A DNA stretch of 64,000 bases from Brachypterus glaber. Lineage: Eukaryota > Arthropoda > Insecta > Coleoptera > Kateretidae. Below are positions 22,802 through 34,705 of this stretch, in pieces. The notes under the pieces were generated by a model. It did no database searches and was not told where the DNA came from. It saw only the letters and a program-made list of their open reading frames with translations. The stretch lies in assembly GCA_958510825.1 (NCBI GenBank), contig OY294044.1:40212791-40276790 (forward strand), read 5' to 3'. The first letter of the stretch is position 1. Each line of letters opens with the position of its first letter. The translations under genes were made by a program, and so were the position numbers.

Positions 22802-23454
22802 TACAGTATGTCCCTGAATGGAGTTATAAAGAGTTTTTTTATTTTTTATATCTCAAAAGAAGTCACTCTTGGAGTGGAAAGGGCAGGGCAAACACTAAGC
22901 ACTCTTTGTTTAACTCTTACGGTTCATGAGATAATGTTTTTTTTTTCTTCAAAATGGCGACATTAATTTTTTTTTTATTTTTTTATTTTTAATATCTTAA
23001 AAAAGTCACTTTTGTTAACTTACTCTGCTTGTTTTCAAACTCTCTGATGGCAAGTGCCCTTGTTTTTAAACTCCCAAAACACTAAGCACTTTTTGTATAA
23101 CTCTTACGGTTCATGAGATAATGGTTTTTTTCTTCAAAATGGCGACTTTAAAATTTATCATTATCTAGTGATGTTATACAAAAAATGCTTAGTGTTTTGG
23201 GAGTTGAAAACAAGCAGAGCAAGTTATCAAGACTGACTTTTTTCGAGATATCGGAAATAAAACAAAACAAAAATCGCCATTTTGAAGAAAAAAAAAACTA
23301 TTATCTCGTGAACTGTAAGAGTTATACAAAAAGTGCTTAGTATTTTAGTAGTTTAAAAACAAGCAGAGCAAGTTATCAAGTGTGACTTTTTATCTCAAAA
23401 CAATATTAAAAATAAAAAAATCCTCTTTGTAACTCCATCCGGGGACATACTGTA
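22802..23454. mobile_element. Mariner-like foldback MITE (CAGTATGTCCC ends)
   Basis: The left end TACAGTATGTCCC and right end GGGACATACTGTA are inverted repeats flanked by TA (22800-22801 and 23455-23456). A module with aacactaagcact, tataactcttacggttcatg and ttcttcaaaatggcgac occurs four times: twice in plus (about 22890-22970, 23085-23150) and twice inverted (about 23165-23290, 23280-23345). The 653-bp element could fold on itself. It has no transposase. TA duplication plus these termini fit a Tc1/mariner-derived MITE. Confidence 0.85.
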
Positions 23455-23456
23455 TA

Positions 23457-23811
23457 ATGCACGATTACAGACATGTCCTCCATATAAAGCATTGCATTAC
23501 ATCTGGCTTAACTTGGACTAAGTCAGCTACCCAGAGTTGATTTTAATTGTATTAAAATTAAATTCAGTCACACCGGTATAATAAAAATAATAAATTTCCA
23601 ATATTATTATTTAATTTAAAATTGATAATTTTGATGCAGCTGAATATTATAGAATTATACATATTTATTGACATATTTATTGACAAAATTTGATGATTCG
23701 AACTTTTTATGAATTTTGTATCGAGAACCTCAACAAAACGAACAATTTTAATATTTGAATTGTTTCTTTAACTTAATGACATTAAAATATTAATCTAAAC
23801 TACCTACATAA
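23457..23811. other. Unrecognised AT-rich spacer
   Basis: No gene or repeat recognised. Confidence 0.4.
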
Positions 23812-24014
23812 GGTAACGTTGAACTATTAAGTAACGCAAATTGTATCAAAATTCATACTCGCGTTATTAAAGCTGTAGAGGTTTTATATTTTGGCTACCA
23901 CCCCTAACACACTCCCTATTTGAGGGGGTAGACAAAATATGAAATCTATATAATCGGAGTATGAAGTGTATGAATTTTGGTACAATTTGCGTTACGTAAT
24001 ACTTAAACGTTCCC
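23812..24014. mobile_element. Palindromic MITE family P, copy 1
   Basis: Left arm ggtaacgttgaactattaag, then taacgcaaattgtatcaaaa, is mirrored by the right arm ending at 24014. The two arms of about 95 bp meet at a short centre with ctaacacactccct. No coding capacity. A second copy of the same family lies at 38311-38496. Confidence 0.8.
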
Positions 24015-24260
24015 TAATATATATTATGCAGTTCAATATTCATACAAATATCTAAATAATGTATGCATATTAGGGTGGGAGCGAAAAATATTTTTTTTTT
24101 TAGATTTGAATGGGAACTTTAAAAAATATTATTTTTTGGGATCCTTTAAAATATTTCTTAAATTTTTGGATTAATTAAAGGTCATTAACCCTTGCCGACT
24201 TGATCTCAAAATTTTTAAAAATTATAAAGGTTTTACAATTAAAATTTACGTAGTCAACGC
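24015..24260. other. Unrecognised AT-rich spacer
   Basis: No gene or repeat recognised; borders the 3' end of the minus-strand LINE. Confidence 0.35.
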
Positions 24261-24346
24261 TTTTTTTTTATTAATTCCTTTATTAATCACTAGTATTACA
24301 TTATAATATCACATATCTTTATAACCTATCTATTACAACTATCTAT

Positions 24347-27300
24347 CTACTTATATATTATATTACAATATGTATTTATTTTATTAGAAGCCAAAAATTT
24401 TATTTGAGAATTTTTTGCAGTTTTTTTTATATTAAAGTATCTGTATCTAATGATCGTATCTTTAAATTCATCGAAATCTCCTCTTACGCTAATGTTCCAG
24501 TAAAGCAACGCCGATATCATCCAATACCATACGTTTCTATCATTTTTTTCTGTAATTTTTATACTAAATAATTCGTAGATATTACAATTTCTCACATTTT
24601 TTCCAAACTTTCTATCTAAAAAATTATTTACCCATTCCCAACTCTTTTTCGCGTCATTGCATTTTATTAATCTATGCCTTATAGTATCTGCTAAATCACA
24701 TCTATTGCATGTGTCGTCCCTGGATATGTTATGTCTTTTTAATTTTGTATTAGTTGGAATCACGTCATTAATAACCTTATATACAACATCCCTCCATTTA
24801 GACGGTATATTCTTATTGTTTAAGTTTTCCCATATTAAGGGTCAATTAATGTTTATAATCTTTTCTTCAATATAGGGTATAACTTTGTTTTTTACCATTA
24901 TTGTTTCATATATTTTTTTTGATGTTACTTGATCCTCTTTCTTTGGCTTAATATGTGCTATTTCGGTTATAATGTCTCTAAATATAATTTTACTAACGTT
25001 CGGATTTTCCTTTTCAAAAATTTCGTTTATGCACGAATTATAATTTATTTTACTATCATCTTCACTTATCCATGACGCAAAGTGAGTTTTAATAAACAAA
25101 GCTATTCCTTTGCACTTAATGTTAATTAGATTTAAGCCCCCGTTTTCGTAGGGAAGATATAATTGATTTCTGTTAATTTTGTAAAAAGAGCCTTTCCAAA
25201 TATACCTGCCTGTAATTTGTACCATTTTCTGGCTAAACTTATTAGTTAATGGTAAGACTTGTCCAAGATACCATACTTTAGATAAAACGAATGTATTTAG
25301 AAACCAAATTCTTTTATATATGTCTAAATTTCGGATTGTGTTTATTATAATTTCCGCTTGAATTTTATTGATGACCTGATTCCAATTGTTTTCTAACATA
25401 GTCTTGAGTTGACTAGAAATTATCATTCCCAGCACTGAGATGCTTTCTGTAATATTATACCCACATGAACTTTCATATAGTTGTAGCCATTTGCCTAGCG
25501 GTAGCAGGTTAGACTTGGTATTATTTAGTCTAGCATTGGAACCTCTTTCATATATTTTAATTACTTTAGTAATATTTTCTAAATCATTTATGTCTTTTAA
25601 ACAAATGGTAACATCATCTGCATAAGAACCGATCTTGTGATTTTGACTGTTTTTTACCGTAATACCTTGTAATGTAAATTTTGCTAACCTTATGAAAGGT
25701 TCCAAAGCGAGACCAATTAGCACCATGGAAAGTGGACAACCCTGCCTTATTGAAGTTTCTATCGGAAAATGTTGTGATAAATGTCCGTTAATACAAAGTC
25801 TGGATGTGGCGTATTTATATAGATTTTTAATAAATTTTATAAACTTTTCATTAAACCCCATTTTTTCTAAAGTCCTCCATAGGTACCCATGGTCAACCCT
25901 GTCAAAGGCCTGTTCAAAATCTAATTCTAATAGTGCGCCACTCTCTTGCCCGTTTTTTTCAAAATGCATAACTATATCTCTTAAAATTAATAGGTTATTA
26001 AAGATGGAACGATTAGATATACAATTTTGTTCTTTCCCTACAACCCTATTTGTAATATTTGTTAGTCTATTGGCTAATATTTTTGTTAACATTTTATAGT
26101 CGCTGTTTAATAAAGTTATGGGTCTATATTCATTTAATGTTCTAGGATTTTTTGTTTTTGGAATTAAAATAATTACCGCTTCGGCAAACTGCTTATCTGG
26201 AACTTCACCGTTTATAAACATATTGTACAATTTAACTAACTCGTCACCTATTTCTGCAAAAAACGTCAAATAAAACTCATAGGATAGGCCATCAGGTCCT
26301 GGCGTTTTTTTCTTGACAGTATTTAAAAGCATACTATAAAGTTCGTTTTTATTTATAGGATTAATTAAATTTTGATTTTCATTTTTATTTATTTTAATAT
26401 TTAAGTGCGACAATAGGCATCTCGTATCGGTTTCATTAATTTCAGATTTTTTAAATTTATCTTTAAAGTGATTTTTAGCGTGTGCCAATATATTGGGAAC
26501 TATTTCATTAGTACTATCATATAATTGATGAATTGCGAGTTTCTTGTAATTTTTTCTTTCTTTAATTGCTGAAAATAACGAGAATTGGTCTTCATATAAA
26601 TCCTTATTTTTATTTTGAAATCTTTGTTGTAATATATTTTCTTTTACTATTTTAATATTATTTGTAATCTCCTTAAATTCTTCAAAGATTTCCGGATTTT
26701 CTTTGTGCTTTTCTGAATTTAATTCTGATTTTATTTCACTTAAAGCTTGATAATAGAAATCAAGTTTTTTCTTATTGTCTATTGCATTTTGAATTTCTCG
26801 ATTTTTAAAGAAATCTTTGGTTTTTCTTTTAAAATTGTCAAACCACCACTTAATAAAATTGTCCCTATATATTGGCAGCGCTTTTAATTTTTTAATTTCG
26901 TTTTTAAAATTTGTTTTATTATTTTCATCTAATGTAGATTGTTTAATTTTCCAGTAGCCCCACCCATGTTGTCTAACGTTAATTCTGTCACCTATTTTCA
27001 TTGTGACTATAATACTGTTATGATCGGTAAAGGCTACTGGAACATTTTTACAGTCATTAACTATTTCGACATACTCCCTCGTTATATAGGCCCGATCAAT
27101 CTGTGAGGCGGAGTCGCGCCTAAAAAATGTGTATTCTATTTTATTCGGGTATTTGTGTTCCCATATATCTTTAATGTCTAAGCCCTGTATTATAGTTGCT
27201 AATTCTTTACAAATTATATTGGGGTTGCGACTATCTTTTTTTTTTGTTATGCAATTGAAATCTCCTAAAATTATCATCGGTATATTAAATCTTAAATGTA

Positions 27301-27660
27301 AATTTAAATCATTTTTGAAAAAATCATTTCTTTCAGTATGCTTTTGAGAACCGGAGGGAGCGTAAATATTGATGTAGTGTATATTTTCAATGGTAGCAGA
27401 TATTACTCTACCATCATCGTTAGTTAACAGATTTTCAATTTTCAAGTTTTCCCTATGAAGGATCGCCGTTCCCCTTTTATTATATCCTACATTAGATTCA
27501 AATTTAAAACCAGCTAAACAATTTATGAATTCAGAGTTTATCTCCTGCATAAATAAAATGTCTATGCTTTCGTTTCTTATAAAATCATTTATCAAATTTT
27601 GTGTTACTTTAATTTTTAATACCGTTAAAATTAATTGTAGCTATAGTTAATAAATTGAAT
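24347..27660 (-). pseudogene. Tx1/L1-like LINE ORF2: endonuclease, reverse transcriptase
   Basis: The main frame (27595-24842) is 917 residues. Its AP endonuclease shows FMQEIN (residue 15), GDFN (111-114), SQIDRAY (164-170) and DHNS (191-194). RT shows LIPKTKNPRTLNEYRPITLL, LELDFEQAFDRVDH, IRQGCPLSMVL and catalytic YADD near residue 655 (25613-25626). The true N-terminus (TIATINFNGIKN) lies upstream in another frame, displaced by a one-base shift in an A-rich stretch near 27610. After a single in-frame TGA at 24842-24844 the same frame continues to 24347, including the C-terminal knuckle CNRCDLADTIRHRLIKC. The protein would nick target DNA and copy LINE RNA there. With only two lesions this is a young or recently inactive copy. 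Confidence 0.9.
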
Positions 27661-27935
27661 TTTAAATATATATTGTTTGGTTCCTTTTTATATGGCAAAC
27701 TGTAATAAAACAAATGATAGCAAACAACAACAAAAAAAGAAGCAAATGTGATTAGGAAAAAAAAAACAAAGTATTTATGTCTATCGCGCAAAGAAAAATA
27801 CAACAATATAAATTAATCGGTTCGATTATGTAATATAAACTAAATTTACAATATACAGGGTGACTCACTGATCAGAATCAATAAACTCTTGCGTTTCCGA
27901 TATAATTTCTGCACTTTTTCCACTTGCACTATCAC

Positions 27936-28961
27936 TTAATCCTTCACTTCCAAAATCATCACTTCCATCACTTCTTCATTTTTTTCACCACTTGTTTCGT
28001 TTTCATGTGTCTTTATTTTTAATTTGGGTATTTTTTCTTTTCTACGTTCCTCCTCACTTGAGCTTGTTATATTTACTTTTTTTCTTTTATGTTTTTGTAG
28101 TTCCTTTTGTTTTTGCGCTTCTTGATTCGGGGCATAAGTATCTTGCGTAACCTTTTCTTCTTCCTTTTCTTGTAAATCTTCTTTTAGTTTCTCTTCAGTT
28201 TTTGTCTCTTCTATTTTGTCACTGCTATTTTTTTCCCATTCATTATCGAGAATACTGTTGTCTATATTTGAAATACCTTCAGGACTATTTTTTTCTAATT
28301 CCTCGTTGTTTTTATTGTTTCCGGTGATAGCATTCGCGTAAGTTCCCGTCCCTTCACTAGGGACGTTGGTTCTATTCGTAAATCTATTTACTCTTTTTGG
28401 ACATTGCGACATTAAATGATCAGTGGCGTCGCATAGCTTACAGGTTTTTACTTGCCCCGGATATTTAACCCATGAGGTCTTTCCCATGTACCTAATATAT
28501 GATGGAACTTTGTGAGTCATTGTCATCGTGACTGTGCGGATTCCACTATCTACCTCAAATAATGAGTTTTCAGCGCTGTGTTTTTCGTTTTTAATCTCTT
28601 TTATCTTACCGTAAACTGATAGTATTTCTTTTATTTTACTATTATCTACTTCCCACGGAATATCAAATACTCTAACTCTAACTTCATTTTCGTCACCTGA
28701 AAGAAATACCTCATGTTCTCCTTCTTCATCTTCATAGATCAGAACTTTATCCTCCCAGCTTTTCAAAATTTTTTCAAACAAAACAATAGAAACTAACTTA
28801 ACGTAAACTTTTATTTCTATATGATCGTATTGTATATAAACCAATTGATCTACACTGAAATTAAACTGTTTTTTTAACCACCTATGTAAATCAATATTAG
28901 GTGATTTTTTCCGGACGTATTTAAAGTCCAGTATCAGGGTATTTTCCCTAATCACTGTCAT
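27936..28961 (-). CDS. Tx1/L1-like LINE ORF1: RNA-binding protein
   Basis: 341 residues, intact, ATG at 28961. Residues about 94-160 look like an RRM-type fold (VRVRVFDIPWEVDNSKIKEI, then YGKIKEI). A CCHC knuckle follows at C174, C177, H182, C187 (CKLCDATDHLMSQC). The C-terminal third is low-complexity and Lys/Glu-rich. In the L1/Tx1 group ORF1 binds LINE RNA and acts as a chaperone in the ribonucleoprotein. It lies 5' of ORF2 on the same strand, about 130 bp upstream. The knuckle and coupling to ORF2 are seen; the RRM call is by general pattern. Confidence 0.85.
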   Translation of the reverse strand: MTVIRENTLILDFKYVRKKSPNIDLHRWLKKQFNFSVDQLVYIQYDHIEIKVYVKLVSIVLFEKILKSWEDKVLIYEDEEGEHEVFLSGDENEVRVRVFDIPWEVDNSKIKEILSVYGKIKEIKNEKHSAENSLFEVDSGIRTVTMTMTHKVPSYIRYMGKTSWVKYPGQVKTCKLCDATDHLMSQCPKRVNRFTNRTNVPSEGTGTYANAITGNNKNNEELEKNSPEGISNIDNSILDNEWEKNSSDKIEETKTEEKLKEDLQEKEEEKVTQDTYAPNQEAQKQKELQKHKRKKVNITSSSEEERRKEKIPKLKIKTHENETSGEKNEEVMEVMILEVKD

Positions 28962-29050
28962 TTTTAATCACTCTGTATTTTTCGGTACTACACGTCTTCG
29001 CGCACGGCTGCTCCTGATAACCGTATCGGTCGACGCTCCGGCTGATACTG

Positions 29051-29387
29051 TCGCTTTAAATGGTCAAGTTTAGAAGTTTATATAAAACTGCTACATTAAA
29101 AATAAATAAATTTTATATTTTTGTTCTTTAGCTTTTACAACATAAACAAGCAATGTGTTGAATGTGCCCAAAAATATATTTTATATCTTTTTTGTAAAAG
29201 AAATAAGTTACTTGGAGACGAAATTTTCATTATAATTAAAAAAAAAACGTACCTTTGGTTAAAAACTCTGAAAACTTTGGCGTCAAGTCGGCACCGGTTA
29301 TCGTAAAGTTGAGATTTTTTTTCTATTAATGTCAATATCCTGATTCCCACCATAATGTAGGCGTTTTTTTTTGTGTATTTTGGACTC
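29051..29387. other. Unrecognised AT-rich spacer
   Basis: Overlapping short frames on both strands show no family. No repeat recognised. Confidence 0.35.
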
Positions 29388-29389
29388 TA

Positions 29390-30007
29390 CAGTACAGTTA
29401 TATTCGAAAGTATACCCAGACGTTTCCTCTATTTTCGCCATTCTCTTTCTTTTTTTTAAGTCCGCCCTCCGTCCGCCCTTTTTAACTTTTGAACGTCTTA
29501 AGATAATAAATTAAAATTTTAAACACGTAAATAATATAACCCAAGTAATTTTTTTGTATATGTATATATTTGATATGCTTAAGAGGCACAACGGGAGCAG
29601 GGGGATAAAAGGAAACATTATTTACATGAAAGGGGTGTCGTGCAATATATTATTTTTTTGAAGCTCATAAATTATCTACTTTTATTTTTTTTTATTTATT
29701 ATTATTTTTTTTTTGAGGCGGTTGAAAAAGTGTTGAAAGTGGTAATTTTACTCAAAATTTATTAAAAAAATCAAACAATTTTTGTTTAATGATTAATTTT
29801 ATGATAAAAAAACATAAATTATACTTTTAAACTAATTTTAAATATAAATAAAAATGATGTATAACATAACTTTTAATTAAAAAAAAAACACATTCAAATA
29901 TATACCATAAAATTATTTGGGTTATGTTCTTTACGTGTTTCAAATTTCAAGTGGATATATTATGGCGTTTAAAAGTTAAAGGGGAAGCGGACTTTAGACA
30001 TGCACTG
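29390..30007. mobile_element. TA-flanked TIR element family M, copy 1
   Basis: Flanked by TA (29388-29389, 30008-30009). The right end agcggactttagacatgcac then TG mirrors the left subterminal aagtccgccc. Its interior phrase cttaagataataaattaaaa and the ataacccaa region match the copy at 41830-42513, and both end in CAGTAC/GTACTG-like repeats. The left terminus carries about 60 bp of extra sequence compared with copy 2. Non-coding, mariner-like MITE. Confidence 0.75.
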
Positions 30008-30011
30008 TATA

Positions 30012-30525
30012 GTAAATGCCATTATTACCATCTGTTCTTTCTAACACAGTCTAAAGAAAAATAATTTATGCGACTTTAACTCGTGAGTATAAAGAGTGAA
30101 CTCTTTATAGTCCGGAGTATAGTTTAACAACAAGGGATTGTATGGAAGTATACAATGCAGCTAAAAAAATATTTTATAGTTAAATATATTATTTTTCTTT
30201 TCTTTTTTTATAGCCAAATGCATAAAGTTTTTATCTGCTCGATATCTTTAATCTATAGCCTTATCGATATTTTATATATTAAGCCATACTCCATAACTGG
30301 AAAATAAAAAATGCACCGTAAAAAATGGGGCTAAAATGAAACATTTAATTGTAAAATTTATACGATTTAAACCAATTTTTTTACTGTTTTATTTATGACT
30401 AAATATTTAAATTTACCCCTTATTTTTATAATGGAAACGTATTAGTTTTAACCAAAAATCAAATTTTAAAATTATAATTTTGTTTAAATCTACAGTTAAA
30501 AATTTTAAGTTTTAAATTAAGGGGT
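30012..30525. other. Unrecognised AT-rich spacer
   Basis: No gene or recognised repeat. Confidence 0.35.
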
Positions 30526-30714
30526 AAAGGGTACAAAAGCCAAAATCTTGATAAAATCTATTAATTTTTTATTCTTAAAACACCATGACGCGTTTCGACC
30601 GTTCGGTCATTTTCAAATGGTTACATATACCGAACCGAACGGTGAAATGCGTCATGGTGTTTTAAGAATAAAAAATTAATCATTTTTATCAATATTTTGG
30701 CTTTTGTACCCTTT
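30526..30714. repeat. Palindrome carrying a hammerhead-like motif
   Basis: aaagggtacaaaagccaaaa at the left is mirrored at the right end, with arms of about 75-85 bp and an asymmetric centre. Each arm contains a copy of a CCATGACGCGTTTC-type block. On the minus strand 30622-30580 reads, in order, ACCAT, TTGAAAATGA, GACCGAACGGTC, GAAACGCGTC, ATGGT, which resembles a hammerhead ribozyme core. Confidence 0.8.
30580..30622 (-). ncRNA. Degenerate hammerhead-ribozyme-like core
   Basis: Helix I can form between ACCAT and ATGGT, and helix II from GACC-GAAC-GGTC. GAAAC and GCGTC occupy the positions of the conserved GAAA and the cleavage-site GUC. The conserved CUGANGA box is altered to TTGAAAA, so this copy is probably inactive. 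Hammerheads with very short helix III are known from Penelope-like retroelements. No adjacent Penelope RT was seen here. Confidence 0.4.
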
Positions 30715-33191
30715 ATATACAATAGATCTTAAACTTAGGAATTTCATAACTTTTATTGAAGTTTTAGAGCCCAAAGTGAAAGAAAAATTGTCTTACAGTG
30801 TTTTCACAAACAAAACATCAAAAATTAATCGTTATATTTTAAAATAAGTTTGGATTAATTAGACCTAAACATTTCCCATGAAGAATACTTTGACCTTAAA
30901 ATTAAGCAATGAAAATTAAAAATAAAATGAGTCTTTTTCAAAACTCAATTTTTTACTTTTGCTACAAACATGAGGTTTTTGAGATAAGAAAAAAATGAAG
31001 CAGATAATTTTATAAGGCGATAAAATACGAGTAAAAAATATATTTTTCCTACGATACCCTATAAAAATGACATTTAGCACACTCTTTTGTTCTTGAGAAA
31101 ACGCCTTATATCACACTAGTTTGATATTTTTATATCATCCTAGTTTGATATTTGTGTATTAGGTAGGTTTGCCTAATTTTATTTAGATATTTACATTGTA
31201 AATTCTACCTTTCATCACAGCCTTTTATGATATCTTTTATGTTTTTCAATCCAAATATTTCTGATTTTTATTCCAAAAATAGAGAATTAAGTTATAACCT
31301 TACTAGTTTGACCAAGATATAACTTGGGATATTTTATTTATGTCTAGATTTTATAAAAATTACCTACTTAATTTTTGATTTAGTTACCTTACATTTTATA
31401 AAAAACATCAAAATACAGGATCCTTTCCTTATGAACTTGTAAATCAGTACAATTTTACTGTTTTATCCACAGAAATCTAATTTAATTAGCAAACTGTCAA
31501 GTTTTCCTTGATATTTACACAAGATGCTTGCGCCATAGGAAACCCATTAAACAGCTACCATATTAATATATTGTATTAAATTTAAAACTAAGAAAACTAA
31601 AGGTAAATAAAAATCATATTTCCTGTTTGACATACATACATTTGTATGCTATTTTTTTCTTTATATGCTTTGATACTTGCAAGTTTGTATCAAGACGAAA
31701 ACGACCAATCAAATTCTAAAGATAAAGTCAGAGATTTAATTGGTTAATTTTATATTGCTCACTTTTTGGCAATCGCATTAATTGAATAATATAAGGCTAT
31801 TTGGTCAAAATAGTTTTAGAAATAAAGTTTAATGATCAATATTAGAACAGTAGTAGGATCCTACTATTCTAGGATTTAATATTAAAGTTCAATAGGATTT
31901 AGTATTAAATTTCAATACAATTGCTGGATGTTATTCTCTTCCACATCAGAAAATCATCAGAAACATACATACAGAACATTAGCTGTCACTTGTTTTGAAT
32001 AATGAAAATAGACTAATTAAACTTAAGAACAACTTTCAGAGGTGATGGTTACTGTAAATGAGAATATTGGTAGTCTTTTTTTTATTGTAAACTTTAGTTT
32101 ACATACTATACAGACTAAAATATAGGATTGCAAACTATACAAATCAAAATTAAAAATATGTCAATAATAAATTAAATAAATTATTAGGCAGAATGTTTTA
32201 AGACCAAACTGAAGCTAAAACTAAAAAGGACAATCATAATTTATTATTACTTTTGAACTCTTACTCTTTTTAGATTTACTAATTTATTACTACAATGCTT
32301 GAGAACTAATCCATTAAAAAAAAATAATAATAACATATTATGTTTTTTCAACATATTATATTATTATTATGTGATATAAGAATGCAATCTTTTAAAGTTA
32401 TACTGATATACTCGCACATTGGACTATATCCAAATATGACGGTTTGTAAGATTTTTTTTTAAACAAACTTTAAAAAGATTAGAATGTCAAATTAAATAAA
32501 GTATTGTATATTTATAACTAGATCCTTACAAATACAAAACAAATATAACCTTTTATATAAATGGACTATGTTTTGCAATACCATATTAATATTAAATTGA
32601 AAATTAGATTATTTAACATTTTACTTAATACCTTTTTTCTATTTTGTCACTATTATAAGCTCATAATCACACGCATTTTGCGTGTTCTTATAGGCCCTTA
32701 ATAGGTTGCTACTTGTGTTTTCTTTTGTGTTGGCAAAAGGACCCTGTCTACAATGGCGTCTTCCGTGCAAATGTGAACATAGCTTTTAAGTTTAGTTTTC
32801 CACGAAATTGTGTTTTAAGCTCGGTTTTAAGTTGTTTTTTACGTGTTAAAATTATAGATTGTTACTTGCAGTGGAAAATAAAATAATATAAAAAACAACT
32901 TTTTAAAGTTAAAACTCTTCTATTACTTCTTATTATTGAATAAAAATAAGCTAATAAGACATTAAAATTGCCTTAATTTTGCATTTTAGTTGATATTTTG
33001 TTATAATATTACATTATCAAGCTTGTTATATTAAAGAACTAGAAAACTGGTATATATTCGATTTTCAGGTATATATTCGAGACGAAAATATTTCGTCGTT
33101 ATGGTAATGTCTTGTTTTTTATTGGTTGAAACCGATATTATGATAGTTAAACAAAATAGTCAAAAAATGTTGTTTCCAGCTTAAACTCTGT
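30715..33191. other. 2.5 kb unrecognised AT-rich DNA
   Basis: No open frame of note. The only local structure noticed is a short palindrome around agtaggatcctact (31850-31870). No recognisable transposon end or gene. Confidence 0.4.
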
Positions 33192-33195
33192 TCAG

Positions 33196-34697
33196 CACGG
33201 CTAACCTTAAACAAAGTTAAATGGAAAGTCAGACCACCACAGATTTTTTTATTTTAGGTTGTTTTTGGGACATTTGCAAATAGTTTTTGATAAAAATTAA
33301 AATCGCCCACTAAGCAGTTTTTAAATAAAGTCATTTTTAATTTAAAAATTGAGTATTTTTTCATAATCTCAGGAAACGCTATAAGTTTTGGCTCTCTTAT
33401 AAATAAATAAATAAATAATTCATTTATTGAACCTTTCGAAAATTATTACAAATATATATATATTACAATATGCTTACAAATCACGTTCATTTTCATTATT
33501 TTAGCTCAGTTAACACGTTCACTGCCGAAAACCCACTTGGGTCCATCAATAACTCATATTCAATGCCGAGAGTGGGTTTAAAGAGGCTCAAATCGGCCTA
33601 AATTTAGTTTTCTAGGGATTTCATGAACACGGATACCTCTACGAAAAAAACTGTTCTATTAAAGAATTTATCTACAAGCTGTTTTTTTAATGAACTCCCT
33701 AGCTCAAACCCTTACCGTTTTATAGCTCTAACAAAGTTATCTATTAAGAGAGCATATTTTCAATCCTTTTTTAAACATGCATAATTTGGGTTTTTGTAAT
33801 AAAAAACTACAAAACCACAATTTCAACAAAAAAATAGTTATTTGATAAAAGGTTTTTAGTTAAATTATACACAAAGTAACATTTTGTTTATCTTAATAGC
33901 TCCAACAGATCAAGAGATATATAGCTCCAAATGTTATCGTTTTAAATTTAATGTTACAATTTTTCATATGCAATAAATTAGTTTTTTTTTTGCAGTGTTG
34001 GTCTTGACTTTTTTTTTATAAAAACCAAAACTATGTATGTTTAAAAAATGATTGACAATATGCTATCTTAATAGGCAACTTTGTTTGAGCTATAAAATGG
34101 TAAGGATTTGAGCTAGTGATTTTATTTTAAAAAAGTGTGTAGATAAATTCTTTATCTATCTTTTATAATGGAACAGTTTTTTCTTAGAGGTAACCGTATT
34201 CATGAAATACCTAAATTTAGGCCCATTTAGCCTCTTTAAACCCAATTTTCTCAAAAAAAGTCTCCGGAGATGATTTTGATATTAACGGTTTTTTAATCTG
34301 CAGACAACCCTGTGAAAAGAGTTTTTGGCGTCAGAAAAAAAAAACTTCTTTTTGATTCTAGACACATGTGTATACAGTGAGCCCGCCAGATGGGCTTTCG
34401 GTATTGAATATGGGTCATTGATGGACCCACCAGGTCGGTCAGCAGCGAACGTGTTCACTGAGCTAAAATAATGAAAATGAACATGATTTGTAAGCATAAA
34501 AGAGGTAAAACTTACAGCGTTTCCTGAGATAATGAAAAAATAAATTTTGAAATTAAAAATTACTTTATTTAAAAACGACTTGGTGGGCGATTTTAATTTT
34601 TGTCAAAAATTGTTTGGAAATGTTCCAAAAACAACCTTAAATCAAAAAATCCGGGTTGGTCTAACTTTCCATTTAACTTTGTTTAAGGCCAGCCGTG
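33196..34697. mobile_element. Giant palindromic TIR element, CACGG ends, TCAG duplication
   Basis: The left end CACGGCTAACCTTAAACAAA and the right end are inverted copies. The flanks TCAG at 33192-33195 and 34698-34701 form a 4-bp duplication. Mirror symmetry continues almost to the centre near 33950, including a block with cattttcattattttagctcag at about 33490 and its inverse at about 34455. There is no transposase; the 71-residue minus-strand frame is palindrome sequence. Ends and duplication length match the element at 158-1603. Confidence 0.85.
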
Positions 34698-34705
34698 TCA
34701 GCTAA

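Larger units (their letters stand above)
24261..29050 (-). mobile_element. Tx1/L1-like LINE, near full length
   Basis: A minus-strand non-LTR retrotransposon with 5' UTR (to about 29050), ORF1, a spacer of about 130 bp, ORF2 and a 3' end with AATAAA-like sequence and an A-run at 24261-24268. ORF1 has an RRM-like domain plus one CCHC knuckle; ORF2 has AP-type endonuclease, RT and a C-terminal CCHC. This layout and the RT wording fit the L1/Tx1 group. Lesions are few: a one-base frameshift near the ORF2 start and one in-frame stop near its end. The exact 5' boundary and target duplication were not resolved. Confidence 0.85.
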
